A DNA stretch of 64,000 bases from Candidatus Aminicenantota bacterium (GTDB taxonomy: Bacteria > Acidobacteriota > Aminicenantia > Aminicenantales > Aminicenantaceae): assembly GCA_020348385.1 (NCBI GenBank), contig CP070750.1, positions 4,044,239 to 4,108,238 of the forward strand, given 5' to 3'. The position numbers and the translations under genes were made by a program. Under the pieces are notes generated by a model, which worked only from the letters and a program-made list of their open reading frames with translations, ran no database searches and had not been told where the DNA came from. Positions within the stretch are counted from its first letter, which is position 1; every line of letters starts with the position of its first letter. Positions 34,859 through 43,686 of this stretch are shown piece after piece.

Positions 34859-36073
34859 ATGAGTAAAACTATGAAGCTGACCGTGTACATTGGGATCATG
34901 CTGTTGCTGGCGGCAAGTGCATCATTCTCCCAAAAAATAGAAACAAAAGATGGAATTCGCCTCATCCACAACGAAAAAGAAGGAAAGTGGGGTAAGGAAC
35001 CAAAGATTGCGCTGGAATACATCAAAAACATCGGCGATTTGGAATCGGATGATGAAAATGTGCTGTTTTACATGCCCTCGGATATCGCCGTGGATGAGGA
35101 AGGAAACGTGTATGTGCTGGATTCCGGCAATCACAGGATCCAGAAATTCGATCCCCAGGGAAACTTTCTGGCTTCCTTCGGTAGGCGGGGACAAGGACCG
35201 GGGGAATTTCAGTATCCCCAGTCAATCGATATCGATGAGAATGGATTGATGTATGTGTCCGACTCAGGGAATCAAAAATTGCAGATATTAAAACCCGATG
35301 GGGCATTGGAAAAAGAGATCAAAAAAACAGACGAGGCTCCAGGCATCATCCGTGTCCGTTCCGACCAGATGATCATGGGGCAGGGGGCTTCCGTGTACAG
35401 CTTTAGGATGGGAGGCATGCAAGAAGAACAAGAGTTGCCCAAAATGATGAAAATTTTGGATAGGGATGCAGAGGTCCAGAAGGAGTTCGGAGACCAAAAG
35501 GACTACAAAGATTTTCTGGTGAATAGGATAGGGAACCGCTACCATTTTGCAGTCGATAAAGAGAGCCATGTCTATGTATCCTTCGATTATCAAAACCGGA
35601 TCGAGAAATATTCTCCAGACGGAAAACTCCTCTGGAGGGCCGACCGCAAACTCAATTACGATGTCTCGACACCCAAGGCCAAGGGAAATGTGACCAGAAG
35701 CGGCGGAAATGTATCCATCCGCATGCCGCAGATGAATAGTGTCTCCAGGGGAATTGCCGTGGATCAAAAAGGAAGAGTGTGGGTCGTCACCAATAAAAGA
35801 CAGATAAAAGAAGAAGAACAGGTCCAGACATCCGTGATGGTCACCCAAACCGGCGGAGAAAGGTCGCGGAATTATTCTGTGTCGGGAAACACCGATGTCG
35901 AAGAAACAGACATGTATCAACTAGAGGTGTACGACCCTGAAGGCATCCTGCTCGGTAGCATCCAGATCGACAGATTCGCCGACGATATCCACATCGTAAA
36001 AGACAGGATCTATATTCTGGACCAAATGCGGGGGATGCAGTACTACGTCTACAAAATCATCGAAACCAATTAA
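34859..36073 (+). CDS. Exported NHL-repeat/6-bladed beta-propeller protein
   Basis: 404 residues with a signal peptide (to about 26). NHL-type blades are clear: DIAVDEEGNVYVLDSGNHRIQKFDPQGNFLASFG, then SIDIDENGLMYVSDSGNQKLQILKPDG, then AVDQKGRVWVV. The 6-bladed 6-phosphogluconolactonase-like group fits. These are often binding or scaffold proteins in the periplasm. The ribosome site AAGGAGG lies 10 bases before the ATG. It is monocistronic. Its last codons abut a family-2 repeat. Confidence 0.85.
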   Translation: MSKTMKLTVYIGIMLLLAASASFSQKIETKDGIRLIHNEKEGKWGKEPKIALEYIKNIGDLESDDENVLFYMPSDIAVDEEGNVYVLDSGNHRIQKFDPQGNFLASFGRRGQGPGEFQYPQSIDIDENGLMYVSDSGNQKLQILKPDGALEKEIKKTDEAPGIIRVRSDQMIMGQGASVYSFRMGGMQEEQELPKMMKILDRDAEVQKEFGDQKDYKDFLVNRIGNRYHFAVDKESHVYVSFDYQNRIEKYSPDGKLLWRADRKLNYDVSTPKAKGNVTRSGGNVSIRMPQMNSVSRGIAVDQKGRVWVVTNKRQIKEEEQVQTSVMVTQTGGERSRNYSVSGNTDVEETDMYQLEVYDPEGILLGSIQIDRFADDIHIVKDRIYILDQMRGMQYYVYKIIETN

Positions 36074-36074
36074 T

Positions 36075-36209
36075 CTGAATTATTCACGAGCCAAGATTGC
36101 TGTAGCGACGAGGAAGTAGCCTCTGAAGCTGTAGTAGACTACCGCAGAGGGGCTACAACAAAACCGCCAACCCACGCCGCCCTGCAATAATAATTTGTAA
36201 ATAATTCAG
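36075..36209. repeat. Intergenic TIR-bounded repeat, family 2, copy 2
   Basis: Ends CTGAATTATTCACGA (36075-36089) and TTGTAAATAATTCAG (36195-36209) are inverted repeats with about two differences. The interior matches the copy at 949-1187 over about 75 bases (AGATTGCTG, GGGGCTACAACA). A stem GTAGCC..CT with AG..GGCTAC closes an inner stem GTAGT-AG-ACTAC, replacing GTAT-TTGT-ATAC of copy 1. The right end overlaps the stop codon of the sigma-factor gene, and the left end lies 2 bases after the propeller gene, so it fits exactly between two convergent genes. Confidence 0.7.
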
Positions 36210-37612
36210 ATGAAAGATTTGAGGGTGCGGCTGAGAGAGGGATTCTGAAGCTTCCGGATCGCCTTCAGCTCGATCTGCCTGATCCGTTCTCGAGTCACGT
36301 TGAATTTCTCCCCCACCTCTTCCAGAGTGTGCTCCCGCCCATCGACCAATCCGTACCTCATCTCCAAAATTTTAGTTTCTCTTTCCGTCAAGTTTTTGAG
36401 GATCTGCTTTATTTTCTCCTTTAGATTAGAGCGAACCACGAAATCCGGTGGAGAAGGCGCTCCTCTATCCTCGATAAAATCCGAGATCTGCCCGCTTCCA
36501 TCTTGACCGATTGGAAGTTCGATGGAAACCGGCTCCTGGGTGAATTTGATAAGATTTCTCACCTTCCCCACCGGTAGTTGGGTCGTCTCGGCCAGTTCAT
36601 CAAAGGTTGGCTCTCTTCCTTTTATCTCTCCGATAACGCGGGCCACCTTTTTAAGTTTGTGCAGGGTTTCGGTCACATGCACAGGGATTCTTATCGTGCG
36701 CGCTTGATCGGCAATAGCCCGGGTTATGGACTGCCGTATCCACCAGGTGGCATAGGTCGAAAATTTATTCCCCCTGCGGTACTCGTATTTCTCCACAGCC
36801 CTCATCAGGCCCATGTTTCCTTCTTGGATGAGATCTAGGAGAGGAACACCCCGGTTTTGATACTTCTTGGCGATCGATACGACAAGCCTCAAATTGGCAG
36901 CCACCATTTCCTGTTTGGCCTGACTCCAGACTTTCTTTCCCTTTTCCAACAAGGCAAGAATTTCTTCCACTTGATGCGGCCGGAGGCGAATCTTCCGCTG
37001 CATAGAATTGAGCTTTTTGCTGGTTTGTCTTAACTTTTCCTCCAGATCTTTTCCCTCTGCCTTCCCTTTGGCGCTTTTTTGCAAAAATTGCAGCTCCTGT
37101 TTGCTATCGGCCAGCCTCCGAGCTGTCCGGAGTTTATCGTGAATTTTATCAATAATTTTCTCCCTTTGGGATTCCCTGATCGTTAATCTCTCGATGAGGT
37201 CCTTTATCCTTATGACCAAACGCCCCCGGGCTAACATGTTCTTTTTTCCGGATGGGATTCGTTCCAACTCCGCATTCAGTTTTTTGATTTCCTCGATACT
37301 TTTGACCACGCGAGCCTTTACCCTTTTTAGCTTGGCTCCGGCAAGCTGCTCATCGGTGTATTCAAAAAGCGACCGGATAACGACAGGATTCTTCTCGATC
37401 TTCCCCTCGAGATACAAGATTTCGTCTATGATCAGCTGCGTTTTGGCCAGAGCATGAATAATTGTATTGTGCCCTCTCTCGATTTTTCTCGCCAGGGCTA
37501 ATTCTCCCTCCCTAGTCAAAAGCATTACATTCCCCATATCTCTCAGATATTGTCTCACAGAATCTGCTGTCGGGAAGAGACTTTCTTCCCGAATATTGTC
37601 ATAAATAGCCAT
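36206..37612 (-). CDS. rpoD: Primary sigma-70 factor RpoD/SigA
   Basis: 468 residues. Region 1.2 is [24 protein letters not shown]. Regions 2.1-2.4 are [73 protein letters not shown]. Region 3 is followed by region 4, with [26 protein letters not shown]. The length and region 1.2 fit the housekeeping factor, not a minor one. The acidic region 1.1 is short or absent. A charged helical insert (about 90-230) lies between regions 1.2 and 2. It recognises promoters of the TTGACA/TATAAT type seen elsewhere here. Confidence 0.93.
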   Translation of the reverse strand: MAIYDNIREESLFPTADSVRQYLRDMGNVMLLTREGELALARKIERGHNTIIHALAKTQLIIDEILYLEGKIEKNPVVIRSLFEYTDEQLAGAKLKRVKARVVKSIEEIKKLNAELERIPSGKKNMLARGRLVIRIKDLIERLTIRESQREKIIDKIHDKLRTARRLADSKQELQFLQKSAKGKAEGKDLEEKLRQTSKKLNSMQRKIRLRPHQVEEILALLEKGKKVWSQAKQEMVAANLRLVVSIAKKYQNRGVPLLDLIQEGNMGLMRAVEKYEYRRGNKFSTYATWWIRQSITRAIADQARTIRIPVHVTETLHKLKKVARVIGEIKGREPTFDELAETTQLPVGKVRNLIKFTQEPVSIELPIGQDGSGQISDFIEDRGAPSPPDFVVRSNLKEKIKQILKNLTERETKILEMRYGLVDGREHTLEEVGEKFNVTRERIRQIELKAIRKLQNPSLSRTLKSFI

Positions 37613-37746
37613 TTTTCATCCCCTATTAATCCTATCGACATTCTTTATACGATTTTCAAGGTCATTTCGTTGCATTTTTTTTGGGAAATGACTAAATTTT
37701 TTTGATATAAAGCTGAAAACAGAATCAATAAAGGCAAGAAAACAGA

Positions 37747-38763
37747 CTAATATTCATGGATTTTCAGGCTGATGATTTTACTCGGGGTTAGCTTTTTATC
37801 CCACTTTTCGTTCATGCGTTCTATAAACTTCTTGTCAACATCATGGATCCGGAAGCTGATCAAATCTGAAGGGGAAATGTTATTGTACCCGACCGAATGA
37901 ACATCTTTGACAAAATCCACGCTTACATCATGGATGGCAAAGGAGATCAACTTGGATGTAGAAATATCTCGATAACCCAAATCACGAAGGCCTCGCACGA
38001 ACTCGGGTTCCACATCATGGATGCAAAAGCTGATCAGCTTCGAAGGGTCGATGTTCTTGTATCCCAATGCGTTCATCTCTTCAATATATTCGGCCGTCAC
38101 ATCATGAATAGCGAAGGAAATGAGACGGGAAGGATCTAAGCCAACATAACCCAAGGAATTCAATTCTTGCATGAAATCGACTGTCACATCATGGATTGAA
38201 AAAGAAATGAGGTTCGAAGGCGTGATGTCCTTGTATCCGAGGGAATGAATCCCTTTTATGAAATCGATGGAGACATCATGGATAGCAAATGAAATGAGAT
38301 TCGAAAAGGAGATATCCGAGTAGCCCAACGCGAACAGATCATCGATGTATTTCCTGTTGACATCGATTAAACACAGCATCATCATATCTTTCTCTTCCAC
38401 ATCGTCAAAGCCTTTTTCCTCGAGAAATATCCCATACTCCGAGTTGGGAAAAAAGACAAAACTTCCTGATCCGGACTCGTCGGAAAGCTCGCCTTCAAAA
38501 ACGATGGATCCAGCCTCCCGAATCAGGCGGAAAGATGCCATTTTCCCCCATTCGAATCCTTCAAAATCGGACTTTTGAAAAGAACTTGAAAATTGCCAAT
38601 CCCCGAACTCTCTTTTTTGGATTATTCTCATCTGAAGATGGATTTTGCCATCCCTATTTTTGGCTTTCCATTTCCCTTGGATGTTGTCTTGGGAAATCAC
38701 TGCGTAGGAGACAAGGCATAAAAATCCAAAAAGAATCGATGCGCCCCAGACATATTTTTTCAT
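37747..38763 (-). CDS. Exported protein with seven IHDV repeats
   Basis: 338 residues with a signal peptide (about 1-23). After a beta-rich N-terminal part (about 25-125), the rest is about seven repeats of 26 residues of the form F-x-x-x-h-x-x-L-G-Y-x-x-I-x-P-S-x-L-I-S-F-x-I-H-D-V. The repeats vary at fixed positions and the last ends LKIHEY. Similar 26-residue repeats are known to me from the C-termini of BlaR1/M56-type proteins of Acidobacteriota. The function is unknown; a solenoid for protein binding is likely. It diverges from the exported methyltransferase over a family-1 repeat. Confidence 0.75.
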   Translation of the reverse strand: MKKYVWGASILFGFLCLVSYAVISQDNIQGKWKAKNRDGKIHLQMRIIQKREFGDWQFSSSFQKSDFEGFEWGKMASFRLIREAGSIVFEGELSDESGSGSFVFFPNSEYGIFLEEKGFDDVEEKDMMMLCLIDVNRKYIDDLFALGYSDISFSNLISFAIHDVSIDFIKGIHSLGYKDITPSNLISFSIHDVTVDFMQELNSLGYVGLDPSRLISFAIHDVTAEYIEEMNALGYKNIDPSKLISFCIHDVEPEFVRGLRDLGYRDISTSKLISFAIHDVSVDFVKDVHSVGYNNISPSDLISFRIHDVDKKFIERMNEKWDKKLTPSKIISLKIHEY

Positions 38764-38858
38764 TTCGACCCTCCGGTATAGCAGTCTTTCATTAAAATAT
38801 ACTCCTCATTTCCAAAAAGGTTGCCATGAATGGAAGCATCTCTATTTCTTTTATAAAT

Positions 38859-39130
38859 TAGGCTTTTGGACATGGTTGAAGCGATCATTGAAAATTTAGT
38901 CATTACGATCCGTTCTTCGAGGGAAACAATATGGGTCATCCCCATATTGTCGGTGAGGATGTATTGAGCACGCCTTTTCTAAACGATTAGAGAGCCGAAC
39001 AATCATGGGAACAGAGATTAATGGCAGAGATTGGAAGTTAACGAGCGGAATTCCGCAGCCGCCGAGAAAAGCGGCGAGGGAATGGCGTAAGAAATCTTCA
39101 CGGGAGCAAAAAACCATTCCTAAAAACCGA
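38859..39130. repeat. Intergenic structured repeat, family 1, copy B
   Basis: The divergent gap 38764-39232 has no gene and holds this element. Ends are TAGGCTTTTGGACATGGTT (38859-38877) and AAACCATTCCTAAAAACCGA (39111-39130). After TTCGAGGG comes a perfect 10-bp hairpin ACAATATGGG-TCATC-CCCATATTGT (38926-38950), then TGTATTGAGCACG. Further on GCCGC-CGAGAAAA-GCGGC forms a second stem (39057-39074), followed by GAGGGAATGGCG. Copy A has different bases but a hairpin at the same first place. Confidence 0.8.
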
Positions 39131-39232
39131 TATAAATCCTTTTGGTATCACAGAAATAAAGATGCTTACGCCATGAACCCCTTTTTTTGACTGGGAGGGT
39201 CGACTTTGCTATGGTAATACCTTCGGCTAAAA

Positions 39233-40048
39233 ATGAAAAAAAGATATTTCACCCTCCTTTTCCTTTCTGTTTTGGTTTTCCTGTCGATTCCGTATGGCCT
39301 CATGACACAATCCCGTGAAATCGCCATCCGGAATTTAACCAAAAAGGTCGTTTCCTATTCTATAAAGACATCCCACGCCAGTCCCGCATCGAAAAAAATG
39401 CGTCTTGAGGCAGGCGAGCTGGAGCTTTTTAGTGATGGATTCTCACTCATCATATCTTTTGACAGCCAAGGTCAAACCATCACGTACCGCCTCGACCCGG
39501 GAATGGCTTACACCTTCCGGGACAACGAGGAGGGAGAGCTGGAGCTTTACGAAGGATCCCACAGCAGGACAGATGCGCCAGATTTGGCCCCCTATGTATC
39601 GACGCCTATGGTCGTGGTCGAGAAAATGCTGGAGATGGCAAAAGTGACAAAGTCCGACATCCTGTATGACCTTGGCTGCGGGGACGGCAGGATCGTGATC
39701 ATTGCAGCCAAAAAGTTCGGCACACGCGGCGTCGGAATCGACCTGGACCCGGAACGGATTAAAGAGTCCAACGCCTATGCCAAACTGGCCGGGGTAGAGG
39801 ATCTTGTTGAGTTTCGTCTCGAGGATGTCATGAAATCCAACATCTCCGAGGCAACGGTTGTTACACTTTACCTATTACCCGAATCCAATGCCATCTTGCG
39901 CCCGATCCTGGAACGACAGCTAAAGGAGGGGGCGAGGGTGGTCTCCCATAACTACCACATGCCTGATTGGCAAGCGAGAGAAATCGGGTACACAGAGGTC
40001 ACTACGGGAGATGGGGAAACACACACTATTTTTGTTTACAAAAAATAG
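39233..40048 (+). CDS. Exported class I SAM methyltransferase-like protein
   Basis: 271 residues. A signal peptide (about 1-24) precedes a small beta-rich domain (about 28-115) and a class I methyltransferase domain: DILYDLGCGDGRIVIIAAKKF (motif I), RGVGIDLDPERI, then ATVVTLYLLPESN. The latter resembles the protein-lysine methyltransferase-like FAM173/ATPSCKMT family. A signal peptide is odd because SAM is cytoplasmic; the domain may be an anchored or a repurposed binding fold. The ribosome site is weak. It converges on the His-rich membrane protein gene. Confidence 0.75.
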   Translation: MKKRYFTLLFLSVLVFLSIPYGLMTQSREIAIRNLTKKVVSYSIKTSHASPASKKMRLEAGELELFSDGFSLIISFDSQGQTITYRLDPGMAYTFRDNEEGELELYEGSHSRTDAPDLAPYVSTPMVVVEKMLEMAKVTKSDILYDLGCGDGRIVIIAAKKFGTRGVGIDLDPERIKESNAYAKLAGVEDLVEFRLEDVMKSNISEATVVTLYLLPESNAILRPILERQLKEGARVVSHNYHMPDWQAREIGYTEVTTGDGETHTIFVYKK

Positions 40049-40050
40049 TA

Positions 40051-40077
40051 CGGCCCAGGGATAGCATCCCCGGGCCG
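40051..40077. terminator. Bidirectional terminator hairpin
   Basis: CGGCCC-A-GGGAT-AGC-ATCCC-C-GGGCCG forms an 11-bp stem with one mismatch and a 3-base loop. It lies directly after one stop codon and before the convergent one. An A-run on the left gives a T tract for the minus-strand transcript. Confidence 0.75.
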
Positions 40078-40108
40078 CAGAAATTGAATCTTTGAACCAG
40101 GCTGTTTC

Positions 40109-40555
40109 TCAGTCCTCGTTTATCTTTTCCTTTTTCTCTTTCATTCTCTGCAGATAATCCTCGAAAGCCGCCTTTCCTTCATCTTGCCAATATTGCTTGT
40201 AGTGTTTCCAGCCTTCCACCATTTTGTCTTCTTTTCTGTCGTTACAACATTCTTCCTTCCAATCAAGGAACTTTTCGTGGAAATGATTGGAGTGATCTTT
40301 ATGGCGATGGCCGAAAGCGCCGAACAAAAGCTTTGCGAGGATGACAAGGCCAAACGCCTGCCAGTATGAGATTTCACCCAATCCAAATACGGCTGGCATC
40401 AGCCAATTCCACAGGAGCTTGACCACAATTCCAAAAACCAGTGCGAACACCACAGCAAAAGCGACTCCGAGAAAAACCCATCCGACAACATGAGCAGCTC
40501 TGGAACCGCGTGAAGGCCTGAAACCGCCCGGTCCGTGAAACGCATGTCTTTCCAT
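40109..40555 (-). CDS. Small His-rich membrane protein, ECF sigma partner
   Basis: 148 residues. Two hydrophobic segments (about 22-47 and 60-80) follow a basic N-terminus. The C-terminal soluble part starts with the His-rich stretch GHRHKDHSNHFHEKF, then a CC pair and a charged helix. AAGGAGAAAACTG precedes the ATG. It follows the ECF sigma gene by 21 bases. A small membrane protein beside an ECF sigma factor is often its anti-sigma or sensor, and the His/Cys content suggests metal binding. No known anti-sigma motif is seen, so this is an inference. Confidence 0.6.
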   Translation of the reverse strand: MERHAFHGPGGFRPSRGSRAAHVVGWVFLGVAFAVVFALVFGIVVKLLWNWLMPAVFGLGEISYWQAFGLVILAKLLFGAFGHRHKDHSNHFHEKFLDWKEECCNDRKEDKMVEGWKHYKQYWQDEGKAAFEDYLQRMKEKKEKINED

Positions 40556-40576
40556 CAGTTTTCTCCTTTTTTGTGT

Positions 40577-41065
40577 CTAAACCAACCTGGTTAGTTTTTT
40601 TCTTACATGCTGAAGGGCCCTCGATTTTCTGGCCAAAAGAGTCCCGATCGGAACCTCCCATCTCTCGGAGAGTTCACGGAATGACCACCCTTCCAATTCT
40701 GTGGCGATCACAACTTCTCTCTGTTCATCTGGCAGGGAATCAAGGGCCCGAAAGACAAAATCCATGAGCTCTTTCCTTTCCACCTTCCGTTCGGTATCGT
40801 ATCCGGCGTCGGAGATCACATCCGGCAGTGAAAGGACATTCTCCTTTTTCCGGAAAATATCGATCACTTTGTTTCTCAGTGAACGGTAAACATAGGCCGC
40901 AAAATTCTCGATCGGGATGGTCACATCGGCTTTGTCAAAAATGCTCAGCATGACGTCCTGCACGATATCTTCGGCATCCCGGTCTGCGGCATCATCGACC
41001 AAACGACGCACATATCTGACCAACCGGGCGTATTCTCTTTGGAAAAACTCGGTGAATTTGCTCAT
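40577..41065 (-). CDS. ECF-type RNA polymerase sigma factor
   Basis: 162 residues, typical of ECF sigma. Region 2 includes DAEDIVQDVMLSIFDKA and YVYRSLRNKVIDIFRKK. Region 4 includes LDSLPDEQREVVIATELEGWSFRELSERWEVPIGTLLARKSRALQHVRKKL. Region 3 is missing, as usual for ECF. It recruits polymerase to a specific regulon, likely on a signal from the membrane protein encoded directly after it. Confidence 0.92.
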   Translation of the reverse strand: MSKFTEFFQREYARLVRYVRRLVDDAADRDAEDIVQDVMLSIFDKADVTIPIENFAAYVYRSLRNKVIDIFRKKENVLSLPDVISDAGYDTERKVERKELMDFVFRALDSLPDEQREVVIATELEGWSFRELSERWEVPIGTLLARKSRALQHVRKKLTRLV

Positions 41066-41231
41066 GGTATTTTCAGGTTTGGTTTTCTCTCACTTGGAAT
41101 AGACGCAGAAATCTCTCGTTTATTGCAGGCATTGCCAACTTTTTTTTGGGTTGGGCTCACCCCCAACTGGAAACATTGTATAATATAAATTTAGCGAGAT
41201 AAAATATGTCCCGGTTTATACTCAATCAACG

Positions 41232-41987
41232 ATGATCATCAGAGAAATTCAAGCCAAAAGCATCCTGAATAAGTCGAAAATATTCGATTACTGCCTCAAT
41301 CCATACACAGGATGCCAAACGAGCTGCCAATACTGCTATGCGCGTCTTTTTATGCCCCGCTATTCTGGACACAAAGAACCTTGGGGAGAATTCGTGGATG
41401 TAAAAGTGAACGCCGTGGATCTTCTAAGACGACAGCTGGAACGGGCAAAAAAAGGCACGGTCTGGATTTCTTCGGTTTGTGATCCCTACCAATCGCTCGA
41501 AGCCAAATACAGGTTGACCAGAGGGTGTTTGGAAGAGCTTCTGAAAAAACAATTTCCTGTCAACATCCAGACGAAGTCTAAGCTGGTTCTCAGGGATCTG
41601 GATCTAATCCGCCAGTTTGCTGCGATCGATGTGGGCTTTACAATCGCCACGGACGACGAAACAATAGCCAAACTTTTCGAACCGAAAGCTTCGCCTGTGA
41701 GAGAGAGGATAAAGGCGCTGGGAATCATTCATGATGCCGGGGTCCGGACCTTCGCCTTTATCGGTCCTCTTCTGCCTGGAAATCCTGAAAAACTAGCAAA
41801 CAACTTGACTGGAAAGGTCGATTATGTGTATATCGATAGGATGAACTACTCGAGCGCAATCAGGAATTTTTATCGACACCACGGCTTGGAAGAAGCTTTA
41901 AATGACAACTTTTTTCGGAAGTATCGGGATCGCCTCGTTCGGGAAATGGAAAAAAAGGGGATAGCTTTTGAAGTTTTATTTCAATAA
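41232..41987 (+). CDS. SPL-family radical SAM protein
   Basis: 251 residues. The cluster motif CxxxCxxC sits at C28, C32 and C35 in NPYTGCQTSCQYCYARLF. VWISSVCDPYQSLEAKYRLTRGCLE and TKSKLVLRDLDLI match the spore photoproduct lyase-like family, the non-sporulating members of which have no settled role and may act in nucleic-acid repair or modification. The next gene, 12 bases away, is an AlkD-like DNA glycosylase, supporting a repair link. Confidence 0.85.
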   Translation: MIIREIQAKSILNKSKIFDYCLNPYTGCQTSCQYCYARLFMPRYSGHKEPWGEFVDVKVNAVDLLRRQLERAKKGTVWISSVCDPYQSLEAKYRLTRGCLEELLKKQFPVNIQTKSKLVLRDLDLIRQFAAIDVGFTIATDDETIAKLFEPKASPVRERIKALGIIHDAGVRTFAFIGPLLPGNPEKLANNLTGKVDYVYIDRMNYSSAIRNFYRHHGLEEALNDNFFRKYRDRLVREMEKKGIAFEVLFQ

Positions 41988-41999
41988 AAAGGAAACAAA

Positions 42000-42680
42000 A
42001 TGACATACCGAGAAGCGATGAGGAAGCTCAAGGCGCTGGGGACGGCACAAAACCGCAAAGTCTACAAACGCCACGGGGCAGGAAAGAATCTTTTCGGGGT
42101 GAGTTTTGCCAACCTCGGCAAACTCCAGAAAGAGATCAAAATCGACCATGATCTGGCTGAAAAGCTTTGGGCCTCCGGTAACACCGATGCCCAGTCGCTA
42201 GCCACCATGATCATTGATCCGAAACAAGCAAGCGAAGATTTTCTCGACAGGATGGTGAAGGAGATCTCCTACTACACCCTGGTGGATATTTTTGTGCGCA
42301 ACATCGTGAGCAAATCCCCTCTTGCCAGGAAGAAGATGCAGCGGTGGGTAAAATCGAAAAACGAATGGATCGGCCGGGCTGGGTGGATGCTGCTGTCCAT
42401 CCTCGCTATGCAGGATAAGGATCTCCAAGATCAGCAGCTTGAGACATACCTGAAAACCATCGAAAAAAACATCCATCAGGCTAAGAACCGCACAAGGGAG
42501 GCAATGAACAGCGCGTTGATTTCGATCGGGATCCGGAATGACAGGTTAGAAAGATTGGCTATTGCCACCGCCAAAAGGATCGGCCCGGTGGAAGTCGACC
42601 ACGGAGAAACAGCCTGCAAGACTCCAGAGGCTGAGGCCTATATAAAAAAGGCTCGATCCAGAGCAAAAAAGAAAAAATGA
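42000..42680 (+). CDS. DNA alkylation repair protein (AlkD-like)
   Basis: 226 residues of helical HEAT-like repeats: LGTAQNRKVYKRHGAGKNLFGVSFANLGKLQKEIK, then SLATMIIDPKQ, YYTLVDIFVRNIVSKS and WIGRAGWMLLSILAM. These match the AlkD/AlkC family, which removes alkylated bases. The C-terminus is Lys/Arg-rich. AAAAAGGAAACAAA precedes the ATG. It is probably in an operon with the radical SAM gene upstream. Confidence 0.85.
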   Translation: MTYREAMRKLKALGTAQNRKVYKRHGAGKNLFGVSFANLGKLQKEIKIDHDLAEKLWASGNTDAQSLATMIIDPKQASEDFLDRMVKEISYYTLVDIFVRNIVSKSPLARKKMQRWVKSKNEWIGRAGWMLLSILAMQDKDLQDQQLETYLKTIEKNIHQAKNRTREAMNSALISIGIRNDRLERLAIATAKRIGPVEVDHGETACKTPEAEAYIKKARSRAKKKK

Positions 42681-42694
42681 TTGGCCCTTAATGT

Positions 42695-43603
42695 TTAATT
42701 TTTGGCCAAGAATAACTTGTTGTCAATCTTATCGATGGTGATCAGAAAATCTTTTATGACATCGGAACCGAGCTTGACTGTCTGAGGGTATTCGAAGTTC
42801 ACGCCTCTCCTTTGCTCCTTCACACGTAGTTGTCTCACGGTGAATGCAAGGTTGCCTATGGCCATTTCGACATTCTCTATAAACAGATACCTTTCACCTT
42901 TTTTGATCTCGTTTGTATCCAGCATGCTCGGGTCGATAAAAGATGCGCTGCTCCCTGTGTCCATGTATATCACTGTGGGCTGGCCTCTGATCCGGCCTAA
43001 CACATAGATCAAGTCCGCCTGGCTCCCCGAGGCTTCCAGCAGAGGAACGACCGCCCCAGAGAATTTTTTATCATTAGCATACACAAAGGGTTTATCCGTT
43101 ATTCCGATTTTTTTTTGTTTATAATCGATAGTCACTCTCTTGTCTTTGAAATATTTCAGACCCAGCAAGCCGTTGAATTTCAGGATCGAAAAAATTCGCC
43201 AATCGGTAAAAGATGTCTTCACCGGCGCATAAGTAACCCCAAAAACCTCGAGGGAGGCGATTGTCGCAAGCGTTGTTTCCCCTCTGTAGGACCCATCGGG
43301 ATTTCGTTCAGTCGACTTTCCGGTGACTTTATGTTCGATTGTATCTTCGACTGCCGATGTCAAGCTGAATCCGGTGCTGCATCCCGTATCGAAATTCACC
43401 CAAACATTAGATCCGTTGACTTTGACTTCGACCAGAGGAATAGAGTTTATCTGAAGCTTTATCGGATATAACTCATCGGCCCGGTAATTCAATCTTTCTA
43501 TCCAATCAGGCTCCAATCGCTCAAAACTGAAAAATTGAGGGACAAAGACAGATAAGATCGCCATGGCGATAATCGTTTTTCTTAAAACCACAATTTTCTC
43601 CAT
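42695..43603 (-). CDS. Exported retropepsin/pepsin-like aspartic protease
   Basis: 302 residues with a signal peptide (about 1-26). Two aspartate motifs, NFDTGCSTGF (about 70) and YMDTGSSASFID (about 210), lie in two lobes, as in bacterial aspartyl proteases that resemble fused retropepsins. It probably cleaves proteins in the periplasm. It ends 14 bases from the AlkD-like gene, which converges on it. Confidence 0.82.
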   Translation of the reverse strand: MEKIVVLRKTIIAMAILSVFVPQFFSFERLEPDWIERLNYRADELYPIKLQINSIPLVEVKVNGSNVWVNFDTGCSTGFSLTSAVEDTIEHKVTGKSTERNPDGSYRGETTLATIASLEVFGVTYAPVKTSFTDWRIFSILKFNGLLGLKYFKDKRVTIDYKQKKIGITDKPFVYANDKKFSGAVVPLLEASGSQADLIYVLGRIRGQPTVIYMDTGSSASFIDPSMLDTNEIKKGERYLFIENVEMAIGNLAFTVRQLRVKEQRRGVNFEYPQTVKLGSDVIKDFLITIDKIDNKLFLAKN

Positions 43604-43686
43604 AAAACCACAACTCTAAACATCTATAAGACAATCATAAAAACCATTTGATTTATTTTCTGTTACTTACCACTGTCAAGCAATAT

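Noticed and set aside
42681-42694. Terminator between the AlkD-like and protease genes
   Set aside because: TTGGCC and GGCCAA can pair across a 17-base loop, but the stem is short and overlaps coding ends; too weak to call.
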